A stretch of 64,000 nucleotides of DNA from Alisma plantago-aquatica (taxonomy: Eukaryota > Streptophyta > Magnoliopsida > Alismatales > Alismataceae), in contig OY856411.1 of NCBI GenBank assembly GCA_963693085.1, positions 113,948,767 through 114,012,766 on the forward strand. Reading direction: 5' to 3'. How positions within the stretch are numbered: position 1 is the first letter of the stretch; the number at the start of each line of letters is the position of its first letter. The notes under the pieces were generated by a model. The model was given only the letters and a program-made list of their open reading frames with translations, was not told where the DNA came from and did no database searches. Shown one piece after another: positions 11,550 to 22,324 of this stretch. A program made the translations under genes and the position numbers.

Positions 11550-12477
11550 CGGATCCGTGTGAGAGGAAGATGCTCCAGCGACATGAACAATATTTGCGAC
11601 GAGAAAGGGATTGGAAAGAGAGCTCTGTGAAGATTGGAGAGTTGAATCTTCACTCGATGAAGATCGTCGCTCGGTGCTGCTCGTCGTCGGGCTTGGAAGG
11701 CTCGGGGGAGTGCTCGGCGCAAAGGGAGGAGATCACTCTGAAGGTGTGACGTCAACTGACGTAATGAATCTCCTTAAATAGACTTGGCCGGTGCCACTGT
11801 TGGCCCGTCGATACCATCGACGCGAGTCGATGGTATCGACACTAGTCAATGCTATCTGCCCCCATCGCGAGTATCGACGGTTGTCAATGGCTGGATCTTG
11901 AAACCCGGATTGCTGACGTGTCGATACCATCGACATGGGTCGATGGTATCGACGCTTCACCCGGATCGATGACATGGATGCCGCGATCGCTGTTGATTTG
12001 TTCGCGCAGATCGGTGACGTGGATGGTCGATACCATCGACGCGAGTCGATAGTATCGACTTTCCTGATTAGGGTAAATCCTCGCGAGACCGGCCGCCACC
12101 TTTTTCACTTGAAAGTGTCGATACCATCGACACGCCCGTCGATGGTATCGACTTCACTGAGTCGATTTCTTCTGTAAATCTTCAGAGATCTCGATGGTAT
12201 CGATTGGCATGTCGATACCATCGACCTTTATTTTTCGATCTGCCTGTAGGTCTGTCGATACCATCGACGAGGTCGTCGATGGTATCGACGCAGTGTGAAA
12301 ACTGCAGTCGTCAGCCTGTTCCATGGTCGATACCATCGACCAGTGTGTCGATGGTATCAACTCTGCCTCAGCATGCACATCAAACAAAACGATCACGGTA
12401 TCTTTTTTACACTAAAAAAAATCAAGCCAACATAAATCAACCTACGAATGTACATGAACTAAACTAAGGTACCAATG
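11550..12477. other. Spacer between Athila pol and env-like gene
   Basis: The 11550-11755 part may encode an N-terminal extension of the env-like protein, because the frame stays open upstream of the ATG for some distance. The rest is a GC-richer stretch with seven hairpins, annotated separately. No independent gene is supported. Confidence 0.6.
11814..12362. repeat. Cluster of TCGATACCATCGA hairpins in Athila pol-env spacer
   Basis: Seven inverted pairs of TCGATACCATCGA and TCGATGGTATCGA separated by 3-9 bp loops lie near 11815, 11920, 12027, 12117, 12191, 12254 and 12328. Each pair could fold as a stem of about 13-15 bp, with intervening sequence unrelated between pairs. The same word recurs in the Athila LTR, implying spread of the word within the element. 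Confidence 0.93.
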
Positions 12478-12500
12478 GTTGGGTTGCCTCCCAACAAGCA
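12478..12500 (-). other. Conserved GGGAGGCAACCC block downstream of Athila pol
   Basis: The minus strand reads GTTGGGAGGCAACCC shortly after the pol stop. This block is commonly seen just after pol in Athila-like elements. Its role is unknown; it may be part of the acceptor region for the env-like transcript. Confidence 0.45.
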
Positions 12501-12539
12501 CCCTTATTTAACGTCTTAGGCTAGACGGCTTTCAGCACC

Positions 12540-14294
12540 TCATGCATCCATAACGGAAATGAGTTTGACCTCATTCACCTTCCTCTTGTAGTTCTCACCA
12601 AAATAGAGCTTCAACCTTTGTCCATTTACCAAGAACGTGGTATCACCATCACGCACTAAGATCGCGTCGTGCGGTTTGACCTCCTCTACCACGAACGGTC
12701 CACTCCACCGAGATTTGAGCTTCCCGGGATGCAACTTGAGTCGTGAATTGAACAGCAAAACACTGTCTCCCTTTTTGAACGTGCGCAACTGGATGTGGCG
12801 GTCGTGGATCAGCTTTGTGCGCTCCTTGTATATCCATGTGTTCTCATATGCCGTCATCCGTAGCTCGTCCAACTCATTCAATTCCAGTAGTCTCTTCCTC
12901 CCCGCTTCATTGTAACTCAGGTTTAGCCTTCTTAGCGCCCAATGCGCCTTGTGCTCCAACTCTACCGGTAGGTGACAAGCCCGACCATACGCCAACCTAA
13001 AAGGCGTGGTGCCTATAGGTGTTTTATAAGCCGTCTTGTATGCCCACAAAGAATCTGTCAGTAGGGCACTCCAGTTCTTCCTCGTGGATGCCACCGTACG
13101 CTCTAAAATCTTCTTAATTTCACTGTTGGAGACCTCCACCTGGCCTTGAGTTTGCGGATGATATGGGGTACCTATGTTGTGCTTAACCCCATATTTCTTC
13201 AATAATGTAGAGAATTTTTGATTCCTAAAATGCGTACCCCCATCACTGATTATCATTCGGGGCACCCCAAACCTGCAGAAAATATTTTCTTTCACGAATC
13301 TGCACACTACAGTGGAATCATTAGTCCTTGTGGGTATTGCTTCCACCCAATTCGACACATAATCAACTGCTAACAAGATATATAAATTGGAATTTGAGGA
13401 CACAAAGGGTCCCATGAAATCTATTCCCCACAAATCAAATACCTCCACTTCCTGAAACACATTCAGGGGCATTTCCTGTCTCTTTGAGATGTTACCGGCT
13501 CGTTGGCAAGAATCGCATTGCCTTACAAACTCGTAGGCATCTCGGAACAAGGTTGGCCAATAAAGGCCACTCTCCAGAACTTTAGCTGTCGTACGAGAGC
13601 TGGCGTGGTGTCCTCCCGTAGGTGATGCGTGACAATGACGTAAAACTCTCTCATACTCCACTTCAGGCACACACCTGTGCAAGATACCGTCCCTGCATTG
13701 CTTAAGAAGAATCGGGTCATCCCAAAAATAATATCGCAAAGAATGGAAGAATCTCTTCTTTTCCTGATATGACCAATCCTCCGGGATGATCCCGCAAGCT
13801 AAATAGTTTACAATCTCAGCGAACCAAGGATCCTTAGAGTTAATTTTTAAAATATGTTCATCCGGAAACGTCTCGGTTATGGGTATATGTAAATCTTTTT
13901 CATCCACCCTTTCTAACCTAGACAAATGATCAGCAACAACATTTTCAATCCCAGATTTATCCTTGATTTCGATGTCAAATTCTTGTAAGAGCAAAATCCA
14001 CCTAATGAGTCTAGGCTTTGCGTCTTTTTTCTCCATTAAGTATTTAATTACGGCATGGTCAGTCCATACAACTACTTTAGATCCAACTAAAAACTGCCGA
14101 AATTTCTCAAAAGCGAACACAACGACGAGTAATTCTTTCTCAGTAGTTGTATAATTGAATTGGGTGTCATTCAAAGTCTTTGAAGCGTAAAAAATCACGG
14201 CGGGTTTATTGTCCACCCGCTGCCCCAACATAGCTCCTACCGCAAAGTCTGAAGCGTCACACATTAGTTTGAACGGTTTCGTCCAATCCGGCAT
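12540..14294 (-). CDS. Athila pol, RNase H and integrase part
   Basis: 584 open codons in phase with the preceding reverse transcriptase piece and separated from it by the TAA at 14325-14327. The start is the end of the polymerase and RNase H block ([19 protein letters not shown]). Next comes the integrase zinc finger (H..H then CDSCQRAG), then the catalytic core: D in [10 protein letters not shown] in ISDGGTHF and E in GQVEVSN, with exactly 35 residues between the last two. The C-terminal part carries the GPF-VEEV type domain seen in gypsy integrases. The catalytic residues are intact, so this half of pol decayed least. The listed ATG is an internal Met, not a true start. Confidence 0.93.
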   Translation of the reverse strand: MPDWTKPFKLMCDASDFAVGAMLGQRVDNKPAVIFYASKTLNDTQFNYTTTEKELLVVVFAFEKFRQFLVGSKVVVWTDHAVIKYLMEKKDAKPRLIRWILLLQEFDIEIKDKSGIENVVADHLSRLERVDEKDLHIPITETFPDEHILKINSKDPWFAEIVNYLACGIIPEDWSYQEKKRFFHSLRYYFWDDPILLKQCRDGILHRCVPEVEYERVLRHCHASPTGGHHASSRTTAKVLESGLYWPTLFRDAYEFVRQCDSCQRAGNISKRQEMPLNVFQEVEVFDLWGIDFMGPFVSSNSNLYILLAVDYVSNWVEAIPTRTNDSTVVCRFVKENIFCRFGVPRMIISDGGTHFRNQKFSTLLKKYGVKHNIGTPYHPQTQGQVEVSNSEIKKILERTVASTRKNWSALLTDSLWAYKTAYKTPIGTTPFRLAYGRACHLPVELEHKAHWALRRLNLSYNEAGRKRLLELNELDELRMTAYENTWIYKERTKLIHDRHIQLRTFKKGDSVLLFNSRLKLHPGKLKSRWSGPFVVEEVKPHDAILVRDGDTTFLVNGQRLKLYFGENYKRKVNEVKLISVMDA

Positions 14295-14324
14295 TTGAAC
14301 AACCGGTGCAGAAATCAGTTTTTC

Positions 14325-15005
14325 TTACAACACGTCGAACGCATGTAGGCACTTGTCATTAAAATAAAAAACAGCGTCTTTCTCTAAAAGCTCGGATAGA
14401 GGCTTTGCAATTTTAGAAAAATCGTTTATAAATCGACGATAGAACCCGGCATGTCCCAAGAAACTTCTTACCCCTTTAACAGAATTTGGTGGGGGTAGCT
14501 TGGAAATGACTTCAATTTTGACCGGATCTACCTCTAAACCTTTTCTAGACACCTTGTGTCCTAGCACTATCCCCTCGGTCACCATCATGTGACATTTCTC
14601 CCAGTTCAGGACCAAATGTGTGTCCTCACAACGCTGTAAAACTTTGTCCAAATTATAGAGACATTCATCAAACGATGCACCATACACCAAAAAGTCATCC
14701 ATAAAAACCTCGAGACAGCGCTCTACCATGTCAGAAAATATGGCGAGCATACAACGTTGAAACGTCGCATGTGCATTGCATAAACCAAAAGGCATTCGGC
14801 GGTACGTGAAAGTACCATAGGGACAAGTGAAAGTAGATTTCTCTTGATCCAAAGGATCAATCGAGATCTGGTTGTACCCCGAGTACCCGTCTAGAAAACA
14901 GATGTGCGATCGGCCGGCAAGACGCTCTAGGATTTGATCAATGAAAGGTAAAGGAAAGTGATCCTTTAGCGTGGCTGCATTCAAACAGCGGTAATCAATA
15001 CACAC
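14325..15005 (-). CDS. Athila pol, reverse transcriptase core
   Basis: 226 open codons in the same frame as gag and integrase. It begins CIDYRCLNAAT after the TGA at 15006-15008, which sits where an Arg (CGA) is expected. Reverse transcriptase blocks follow in order: FPLPFIDQILERL, CFLDGYSGYNQI, MPFGLCNAHATFQR, then the active-site FMDDF. Later a SFLGHAGFYRRFI block marks the connection domain. The active-site aspartates are intact. The segment closes with TAA at 14325-14327 in place of a probable Lys in LKEKL. It converts element RNA to DNA inside the virus-like particle. Confidence 0.93.
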   Translation of the reverse strand: MCIDYRCLNAATLKDHFPLPFIDQILERLAGRSHICFLDGYSGYNQISIDPLDQEKSTFTCPYGTFTYRRMPFGLCNAHATFQRCMLAIFSDMVERCLEVFMDDFLVYGASFDECLYNLDKVLQRCEDTHLVLNWEKCHMMVTEGIVLGHKVSRKGLEVDPVKIEVISKLPPPNSVKGVRSFLGHAGFYRRFINDFSKIAKPLSELLEKDAVFYFNDKCLHAFDVL

Positions 15006-16898
15006 TCACCACCCGGTTACCAATCGGGTGGTGACAGGTTCATTCAATATATTTTGGGTGACAGTAATTCCCCCCTTCTTAGGGACTACCTGTATGGGAC
15101 TCACCCATGTCGAGTCTGATATGGCGTAAATAATACCTGCAGCAAGAAGTTTAATGACCTCCTTCTTTACAACCTCCATCATGCTTGGATTGAGACGTCG
15201 TTGAGGTTGAATCATGGGCTTGGCTCCCTCCTCGAGCTGAATCTTGTGCTGACATAGAGTAGGAGAAATCCCCTTAATATCTGCAAAGGACCACCCAAAA
15301 TCTCCCCGGTGGTTCTTCAGCACTATCAACAGTTGGTCTTCCTCTTCCGCACTCAAATAAGCAGATATGATCACTGGTAACTTGTCCTCCTCAGCTAGGA
15401 AGACATATTTGAGATGCGGTGGCAGCGGCTTTATGTCTAGATCCGGCGGACTTATCAAAGATGATTGAAGTGGTGGGGGAAGTTCACCTAGATCTTCATA
15501 ATGCCTCGTATAGAAGCATGGAAGCATCTTGAGCATCTTGGCGCACTCCTTGAGTGATTTGCTCCTCATCCAATCATGTGTAATATTTACCAAACAAGCC
15601 TCCAATGGCAATTCCGGATATGCGTCAAGAACAGAAATAGTAATAACATCATCTTCCATGGAGGGCGGAATGTCCTCCTCCTCATCATTCGGGAATCCTA
15701 CAGCTTTGCACAGAGAAACTACTTTGGTCTGCTCCATGATATCCACAGCCAAAGTTCCATTGTCCACCTTGCTCATCACATGAGCCATGTCCAAAAATGG
15801 CTTCCCAAGACAGAGTGAGATGTTACTATCCAGATGTTTTACCATATTGCATTGTTTCTTTGCTTTAGATGACACAGTACTAGAAGGCATGACCATCTCA
15901 AAGCGGTCATCGGCTATGCCCAAGGTCAAACGACCTCTTCCCATCTCTAAGATCATGTCGGCTGTAGCTTGGAAAGGACGTCCAAGTAACAACTCGTTGC
16001 CATGTTCATCCTGCATCTCCATGACTACAAAATCTGTCGGAAAGACAAACCTATCCACCTTTACTAACACATCTTCACAGATTCCATAAGGCTTTACCAC
16101 AGAGTTATCTGCCAATTGAATAGTCATATTGCTTGTCCGTGACTCCTTCAATCCCAGCTTTTTGAATGTAGAAAGGGGCATCAAGTTGATGCTTGCCCCT
16201 GAGTCACATAACGCTTCACCAAATTTAACCTTCCCAATATAACAAGAAATGTTAAAGCACCCTGGATCTTGCCTCTTTGGCGGCAAAGTGCCCATGATGA
16301 AGGCACTCACTTGTTCCTTAAGCACGACAGCCTTTGTATCCGGAATTCTCCTCTTCTTCGTGATAATGTCCTTTAGAAACTTCCCGTATGAAGGAATTTG
16401 CTCAATGGCTTCCAGTAAAGGGATATTGACTGAAAGCTTCCTGAAACTGTCTAAGAATTTCTTAAATTGTGCATCTGCCTTTCTTGCCTTCGCACTATTT
16501 GGATACGGGACCGGAACGACTTGTGCCCTTTGGTGAGGTGGCACATAAGGTGTCTTTTTCTGAGGTTCCTCCTCTGCAACCTGTTCTTCAGTATCATCCA
16601 CGGCTGTATCATCAACCTGTCCTGTGACTGGTGGTGGCAGCTCCTCATTGTCTTCACCTTCTACTTCAGCTTGTGGTGTGCTTGTCTCCTCGGCCCTTGG
16701 ATTTAACAATTTCTTGCCGCTTCTGAGCAAGATTGCTTTTGCCTGTTGGTTTCCCCCTAGAACATTGGTATTTCCCGGAAAACCTTGATTTGCCGGTTTC
16801 TTCAAACTGGCGATCTCTGCTGCCATCTGTTCCATAGATGTCTCAATAGTCCTCATCTGCGCCCCATGGCTCTGCAGTGTTTGCACAAACTGATTCAT
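15006..16898 (-). CDS. Athila gag C-terminal region, protease and start of reverse transcriptase
   Basis: 630 open codons in phase with the rest of gag-pol. It starts with a linker rich in Glu/Pro, then the aspartic protease with active-site CDSGASINLMP at about 16165-16205 and the LLGRPF-ATA flap-side block. Next is a long spacer with Pro/Leu-rich text, then the N-terminus of reverse transcriptase (WVSPIQVVPKKGG). The CDSGA site is typical of Athila/Tat proteases. It ends at TGA 15006-15008. The first Met is internal; translation would have come from the gag ATG at 18032. Confidence 0.9.
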   Translation of the reverse strand: MNQFVQTLQSHGAQMRTIETSMEQMAAEIASLKKPANQGFPGNTNVLGGNQQAKAILLRSGKKLLNPRAEETSTPQAEVEGEDNEELPPPVTGQVDDTAVDDTEEQVAEEEPQKKTPYVPPHQRAQVVPVPYPNSAKARKADAQFKKFLDSFRKLSVNIPLLEAIEQIPSYGKFLKDIITKKRRIPDTKAVVLKEQVSAFIMGTLPPKRQDPGCFNISCYIGKVKFGEALCDSGASINLMPLSTFKKLGLKESRTSNMTIQLADNSVVKPYGICEDVLVKVDRFVFPTDFVVMEMQDEHGNELLLGRPFQATADMILEMGRGRLTLGIADDRFEMVMPSSTVSSKAKKQCNMVKHLDSNISLCLGKPFLDMAHVMSKVDNGTLAVDIMEQTKVVSLCKAVGFPNDEEEDIPPSMEDDVITISVLDAYPELPLEACLVNITHDWMRSKSLKECAKMLKMLPCFYTRHYEDLGELPPPLQSSLISPPDLDIKPLPPHLKYVFLAEEDKLPVIISAYLSAEEEDQLLIVLKNHRGDFGWSFADIKGISPTLCQHKIQLEEGAKPMIQPQRRLNPSMMEVVKKEVIKLLAAGIIYAISDSTWVSPIQVVPKKGGITVTQNILNEPVTTRLVTGW

Positions 16899-18032
16899 GA
16901 ACTCTCCTTGTTGCTTTATCTACTGGACAAAAGTAGCCATGAGTTCTTGGTTCTGCTTTATAACTTGATTGAGCAGCTCTGTGCTCTTGTCCTCCACAGC
17001 TGGCTGGGGTTTGGCATCCGGATCCTATAGAAAATTGTTTGGATCCCTCCACGAGAACTTCTTGTCTTTTCTCCATGCATAATCATTGTTCATGTAACCT
17101 GGCTGCTGCCTCATAAATTTCACTTGAGCCTCATCCTCGGACTCATTATCCTCCTTTGCAAGCAACTTCTTTGCGAGAAGATCCATCTTCTCATATAGTT
17201 CTTTTATTGCCTTAGATTCTCCTACTGCTCAGACCTGCTCCACGACACCTCTTTCACCCCATGATTATTTTCTAGCCATATTCTTTAGTATCTCCCAGCA
17301 TCTGGTGTTCGTATTGTTCAGAAAGAATCTTGACCCAGCTGAATCCAGGTTACTCCTATCATGCTCGGAGAGAGAAAAATAGAAGATCTTTACTTGTGTT
17401 TCTTTATCCAGCCCATGATGCGGGCACCGTCTCAGCATGACCTGAAACCTTTCCTAGGTCTCAGAATATGTCTCACCTGCTTGTTGGGTAAAGTTATGGA
17501 TTTTCCTGATCCTGTCGTTGGTCTTCTCAGGAGGAAAGAACCTCTTAAAGAAAACCTCCACCATATGGTTCCAGGACTCCACAAACTCATCATCTAAATT
17601 GTGTAGCCATTCTCGTGCGGCTCCTGCCAATGAACTCAGGAAAAGCTTAAGATACAGTGCATCTTGTGGAAACCTGTCGATTTTAACCATGTCACAGTTC
17701 TCAACAAACTGTCTTATGTGCGCGATGGGGTCCTCATTCTTGAGCCCATGAAAAGCATTGGACTTCACCAAATTTATCAAAGCTGGATCAATCTTATATG
17801 TCAGAATATTCAGCGCTTGCTTCTTTATAGGCCCCATGGACGCGGATGCGGAAGAAGCCTTGATCTTCTCCCATATTGTCTGTGGATCGTCCTCCATCTC
17901 TTCTTGTGCCTCGGGTTCAGAATCTGTATCCTCTAGATGATCTTGATTGTACCCGTCCTCGTCTTCAGGTCCCGTCAGTAGCGGAACCTCTGATGCGCGA
18001 CCTGCGTAGTCAGCACTACGCGTCTGCACCAT
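16899..18032 (-). pseudogene. Athila gag
   Basis: The ATG at 18032 (MVQTRSADYAG) opens the gag-pol frame about 180 bases inside the 5' LTR edge. The first 192 codons are intact and contain the retrotransposon gag capsid signature (IRQFVENCDMVKIDR, LKLFLSSLAGAAREWL, FFKRFFPPEK). The frame is then broken by TAG 17454-17456, TAA 17265-17267, TGA 17229-17231, TAG 17025-17027 and TAG 16920-16922, all in phase. The first TAG sits where the family has Trp (T-WERF). No frameshift is needed to read from here to the pol end at 12540. The product would form the particle shell. Confidence 0.88.
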
Positions 18033-18189
18033 GCACAGTACCTGAAAATAGAAAGATTATATTTAGTACGGTGCTTGACGATTGAAAATATTTAGAAAAT
18101 AGACTATGAATTTTTGGAATGATAAAAAAAAATAAAAGGTGGCCTAGAGTGGCCGCTCACAGCACTCGAAGTGCCAACAAATTGCCGTA

Positions 18190-18207
18190 TCCCCGGCAAC
18201 GGCACCA
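18190..18207 (-). other. Athila primer-binding site (tRNA-Asp type)
   Basis: The minus strand reads TGGTGCCGTTGCCGGGGA, one base from the TGGCGCCGTTGCCGGGGA primer site common to Athila/Tat elements and complementary to tRNA-Asp. It lies six bases from the LTR edge TGCGTCA at 18214. Confidence 0.88.
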
Positions 18208-18213
18208 AAAACT

Positions 18214-19631
18214 TGACGCAATTTTACCGTGCGTATAAACGCAAGTGAACGCGTCGAGTAGTACAGACATTTGTGAGGCCCAAGTCGAACTCAGGGATAC
18301 GTGCAATCGTCGGGGACTCCTACTAACTATTCACGATCAGCTAAGCCGATCAACAAGTTGAGAGTTGTTGTTAAAAAATAAAAGAAAAATAAAAACAAAA
18401 CAAAAGAAGCAATCGATTAAATGTTGGTTTAATCAATTCAAAAGGGTATCTTTAGGATTGCGGTTTCACTGTTGGTTTTCATTATATAAAATTCTATATA
18501 GCTACTCAATTTTATCTCTCTATCCGGGTAGTGCCCTGAAAACAGAATTGCCCACTGTCGTGGTGCAATTCACTACCTAAGCTTAGGTCGGTTCCACCGT
18601 CGCAGTAACCTATACCCTAAACTAGGTGCATTATGAACGATCTCTCAGTTTCCACCATTAATTTTACACCGCATTGTTCAAGGGATTTATCGATTAATGT
18701 ATATTTCGTCTCTTTTCAACCGTTAATCCTTCTTTCAAAGTGATTAAGGGCATTAGGTTATTATTATGGTGATCAAGCATAACAATATATTGAGAACACG
18801 AAACTATACCACGGATTCAAGAGATAAGATATGAATTACTATTATAAAATCATCATACAATGAATTCCCGGGCTACTCCCGGTCCTAAAGATGAAGGGGA
18901 TTAGCCCCGCATGTTCATCTCACACAAGTACATGGTAGAAATAGGGGAAAACATGTAAAAATGTGGAATGAAAGGGAAAACCCATGAACGGAGAAGAACC
19001 GGCTGATCCTCAGTGTAGAATGCGTGCTCTACCACCTCTCGGTGGTGGAATCCGTCTCCTTCGGCCTCCAGATCAACTAGTATGAGCTTCTAGCCTCCGT
19101 TCTCCTCTCTACCGCTCCTCAGTACTTGTGCAATGGCTAATGAGATGATCCCCATGTCTGGGCAGCCGTCATTAGGTATATCTCAGTCATTAGGTCGCTA
19201 ATTAACCGTAGACATCCGATTGAGATCATTAGGAAGCCAACTCATATCCTGCGGTGTCGATACCATCGACGTGAGTCGATGGTATCGACTCAGTATGGTA
19301 GCGGCAGCCCTTCTTTCCTTTCGTCCGAGTACCTGATATCATCTCGATACCATCGACGCGGGTCGATGGTATCGACGAACCTGTAGCGACGGTTTTGTCA
19401 TTTTGCGTCGTTGTAGCCTCCGTGCATCGATGGTATCGACTTGGTGTCGATACTATCGACTGCTTCCTCGCCAGCAACCTGATGGTATCTCGATACCATC
19501 GACATCCCTGTCGATAGTATCGACTCTTTGCTGATACTCGTGGCTGGCAACCTGTGGTCCGGTCGATGGTATCGAGTTCCGTCGATGGTATCGACGGAAA
19601 CAGATACTTGTTTTCTCTGAAATTCAAACAC
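18214..19631 (-). repeat. Athila 5' LTR (first ~197 bp missing)
   Basis: The inner edge is TGCGTCA (minus) next to the primer site. The outer part, 19480-19631, matches the 3' LTR remnant 8076-8228. The true LTR start, preserved only at 8229-8425, is absent and family-A sequence follows directly. A candidate TATA-like stretch (TATATAGAATTTTATATAA on the minus strand) lies at about 18482-18502. The outer 400 bp carries the hairpin cluster. Confidence 0.85.
19256..19600. repeat. TCGATACCATCGA hairpin cluster in Athila 5' LTR
   Basis: Five inverted or direct pairs of the TCGATACCATCGA word in 345 bp, at about 19256, 19343, 19426, 19492 and 19562. The last two are also present in the 3' LTR remnant (8090-8200). 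The word is the same as in the pol-env spacer more than 7 kb away. Confidence 0.92.
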
Positions 19632-22324
19632 TTGAACCTTCAATTGAACCTTCAATTACATTAGGTATCTAATTGGATTGACCACTTGAACCTTCAATTA
19701 CATAACACAACTTGACCTTGAAACCACCTAGGTCTCCAAACGGTTTGAGACCGTTTTCCCAAGTAGGTGAAGACCGTTTGGCCAATTAGGTGAAGACCGT
19801 TTGGCCAAGAAGGTGAAGACCGTTTGCCATCATATCATCAAAATCTAAGTCAACCAATTAAAGTTTGGATCATTGGATTGATCACCAAATCAGCAATTGA
19901 TTACACTTTAACTTAGTATCATTGGATCATCAATTGCTTAACCATACTCACCCCTAGACCTCCAAACGGTCTTGAGATCGTTTGGATGAGCTCCAAACGG
20001 TCTTGAGACCGTTTGGCTCATCCAACCCTTGGATTCTAGTGAAAAATCATCAAGGTTTGGTCTATCGAGTTGATCAACACATCAGCAATTAATTGCAATG
20101 TGATTTGGTACCTTTGGACCTTCAATTGGTCAACCATAATTGAACCCAGACCTCCAAATGGTCTTGGGTGATCCCCAAACGGTTTTGAAACCATTTTGGT
20201 GATCCCCAAACGGTTTTGAAACCGTTTGGTCTAATCAACCCAAAATCCCAAAATCAACTCATTGGAATTACAGCACTAATCTCAATTAGGGTTTACCCAA
20301 TTGATTAACCTTCAACTCATGACTCGTTTGGAATTAATCCATAAAATTTGGTGAGTCATTAACCAACACCATTAGGAACAGTAATCCCAAACGGTCAATG
20401 CTTGGTCAACCATCTCAAACGGTTTTGAAACTGTTTTCCCAAAAAGTCGAATTACTCAAATTGAAAATCAGCACTTAATTCAATTAGGTTTCCCTAATTG
20501 ATTAGCCTTCAACTCACGATTCCTCTGAGTTAATCCCTAATATTTGGTTAATCATTAACCAACATAATTAGGAACAGTAATCCCAAACGGTAAACGCTTG
20601 GTCAACCATCTCAAACGGTTTTGAAACCGTTTACCCAAAAAAGTCAAGTTAAACAGATTGAAAATCAGCACTTAATTCAATTCGAGTGCCTAATTGATTA
20701 GCCTTCAACTCTCGATTCCTTGGGAGTTAATCCCTCAAATTTGGTGGGTTATCATCCTACATAATTAGGAACAAAATTCCCAAACGTTCAATGCTTGGTA
20801 AACCATCTAAAACGGTTTTGAAACCGTTTTCTCCCAAACGGTTTCAAACTGTTTGCCCTTAAACGGTTTGCCGAAACCGCATAACCAATCAAATTAAAAT
20901 GATTTTGAGTAGCTATCAAAACCGTTTGGCTTGGTACTTTTCTTTGGATAAGCATCTAGGATGATTTCATCATCCCCTTCCTTCTAACAACAAAGAACAG
21001 AAACCGTTATTTATGGAAATTACAGCAAAGAAACAAGAGTGTATCAAATTAAAGAAAACAATCAACAAAGTATAGAGAATTGATGCAATATCAATGATTA
21101 AGGGTTTGAGTTATAAAACCCGCCTCAAATATGATCTCCAAGCTCCAAGATACACGTCTCTAATGGTGTATGGAGCTTCTCCAACTATTCCAAGGCTCAA
21201 CTTCAAGATTTGGAGTGAAATGATCGGCTAGAATTGAAGATTGAGTGAAGAAATGAAGGAATTACACATTGTTTTATGATTTTCACCATGAAATCATGAA
21301 GAACGAAGATAAAAGGCTTACCAACAGGTTGGGGACGTGCTCCCTGCTGTCCTTAGCTTTCTTGGTCGGTTTTTCAAGCAAGGAGAAGAAGTGGGGTCGT
21401 AAAAGCCTTTCATTTGGCTTGGAAAAGGTACTTTTATAAGAAAATTGAGGAGAGAGAAGATACTTTATAAAAGTCTTTTAAATTCCAAAATTGTTGCCAC
21501 CACTTCCCCCTTGGTTTCTTTCATGCAAGGGCATATCTATCCCCACCTAACTCCCTTCCATTATCCATGAATTAAGGGAAAAGAAATTAAGCACCTTGAC
21601 CCTTATAATAAGAATATCCTTATTTGAGTGGAAATTCTTTTTCTTATAATAATGGTGAGTGGAATTTTCACCTCCTTAGGATATGCTCGTGCCTTTTCAA
21701 GGCTTTAGGCTTATCCACACACATATGAATCCAACCATTTTAATTTTGTTTGAAGGCCCTTTAATTAATACATTCATTTTTGCCCTAAATTGGATTAGGG
21801 TTTCACTTAGGATTAAATCTTGATTATTTTAATATCAAGATTCTTTGTCCTCCATCTTAATTCAAATGAGAGGTCCGTCTCATTTTCTTTGCTCTAAATG
21901 ATGCCAAGAAATATTAGGGACTTTGTTGAAGTGGTAAATTGCATATTGAACCCTTGGTTTTGGGTAAATTGCACATTACTCCAAAACTAGATTTTTATGC
22001 ACAAACATTGCTTTATCTGCTCTTTCTTAGTGTTCAGGCTTCCATAAGCCATACCTCAGCGTCATTTTCACTCTCATGATGCTTCAACACATGAGGAACA
22101 TATTATCATGCACAATTTCACTTAAACCCCTCAACTTGGGTAATTTGCACTTTAGTCCAATACAAACAAAACATTGATTTCAACAATGTTCATAAAGGAC
22201 TAAAATTGCAACTTAAGTTCCTCTTGAGGCCTAATACCTTTTCACAAGATGAGATTAAGAATTTAATCATCTTTCTTAATCAAAACACCTAGGGTTAAGT
22301 ATAACCCAGGTCAGGGGTGTTACA
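19632..22324 (-). repeat. A2 3' LTR, segment 2
   Basis: From 19641 the sequence matches 27687-30361 of the A2 5' LTR closely. The nine bases 19632-19640 (TTGAACCTT) duplicate adjacent text and look like filler at the repair junction. The LTR start TGTAACACCCCTGACC (minus) is at 22324. A minus-strand TATA box candidate, CTTATAAAAGTA, lies near 21428-21439. AAACGG/CCGTTT hairpin words occupy 19735-20880. Confidence 0.9.

Larger units (their letters stand above)
8076..19631 (-). mobile_element. Athila-type Ty3/gypsy retrotransposon inserted in A2
   Basis: On the minus strand: 5' LTR 18214-19631, tRNA-Asp type primer site, gag-pol in one frame (18032-12540), hairpin-rich spacer, env-like frame (11549-10005), long noncoding stretch, polypurine tract and a 3' LTR remnant (8425-8076). 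Gag-pol followed by a separate env-like frame, the CDSGA protease, FMDDF reverse transcriptase motif and tRNA-Asp primer site are diagnostic of the plant Athila lineage. Both outer LTR ends are missing, so no target duplication can be seen. Nine in-frame stops make it inactive. Confidence 0.92.

Noticed and set aside
11733..12467. Several short frames reading SIPST-VDGID type peptides
   Set aside because: These are translations of the TCGATACCATCGA hairpin word on both strands, not a protein family.
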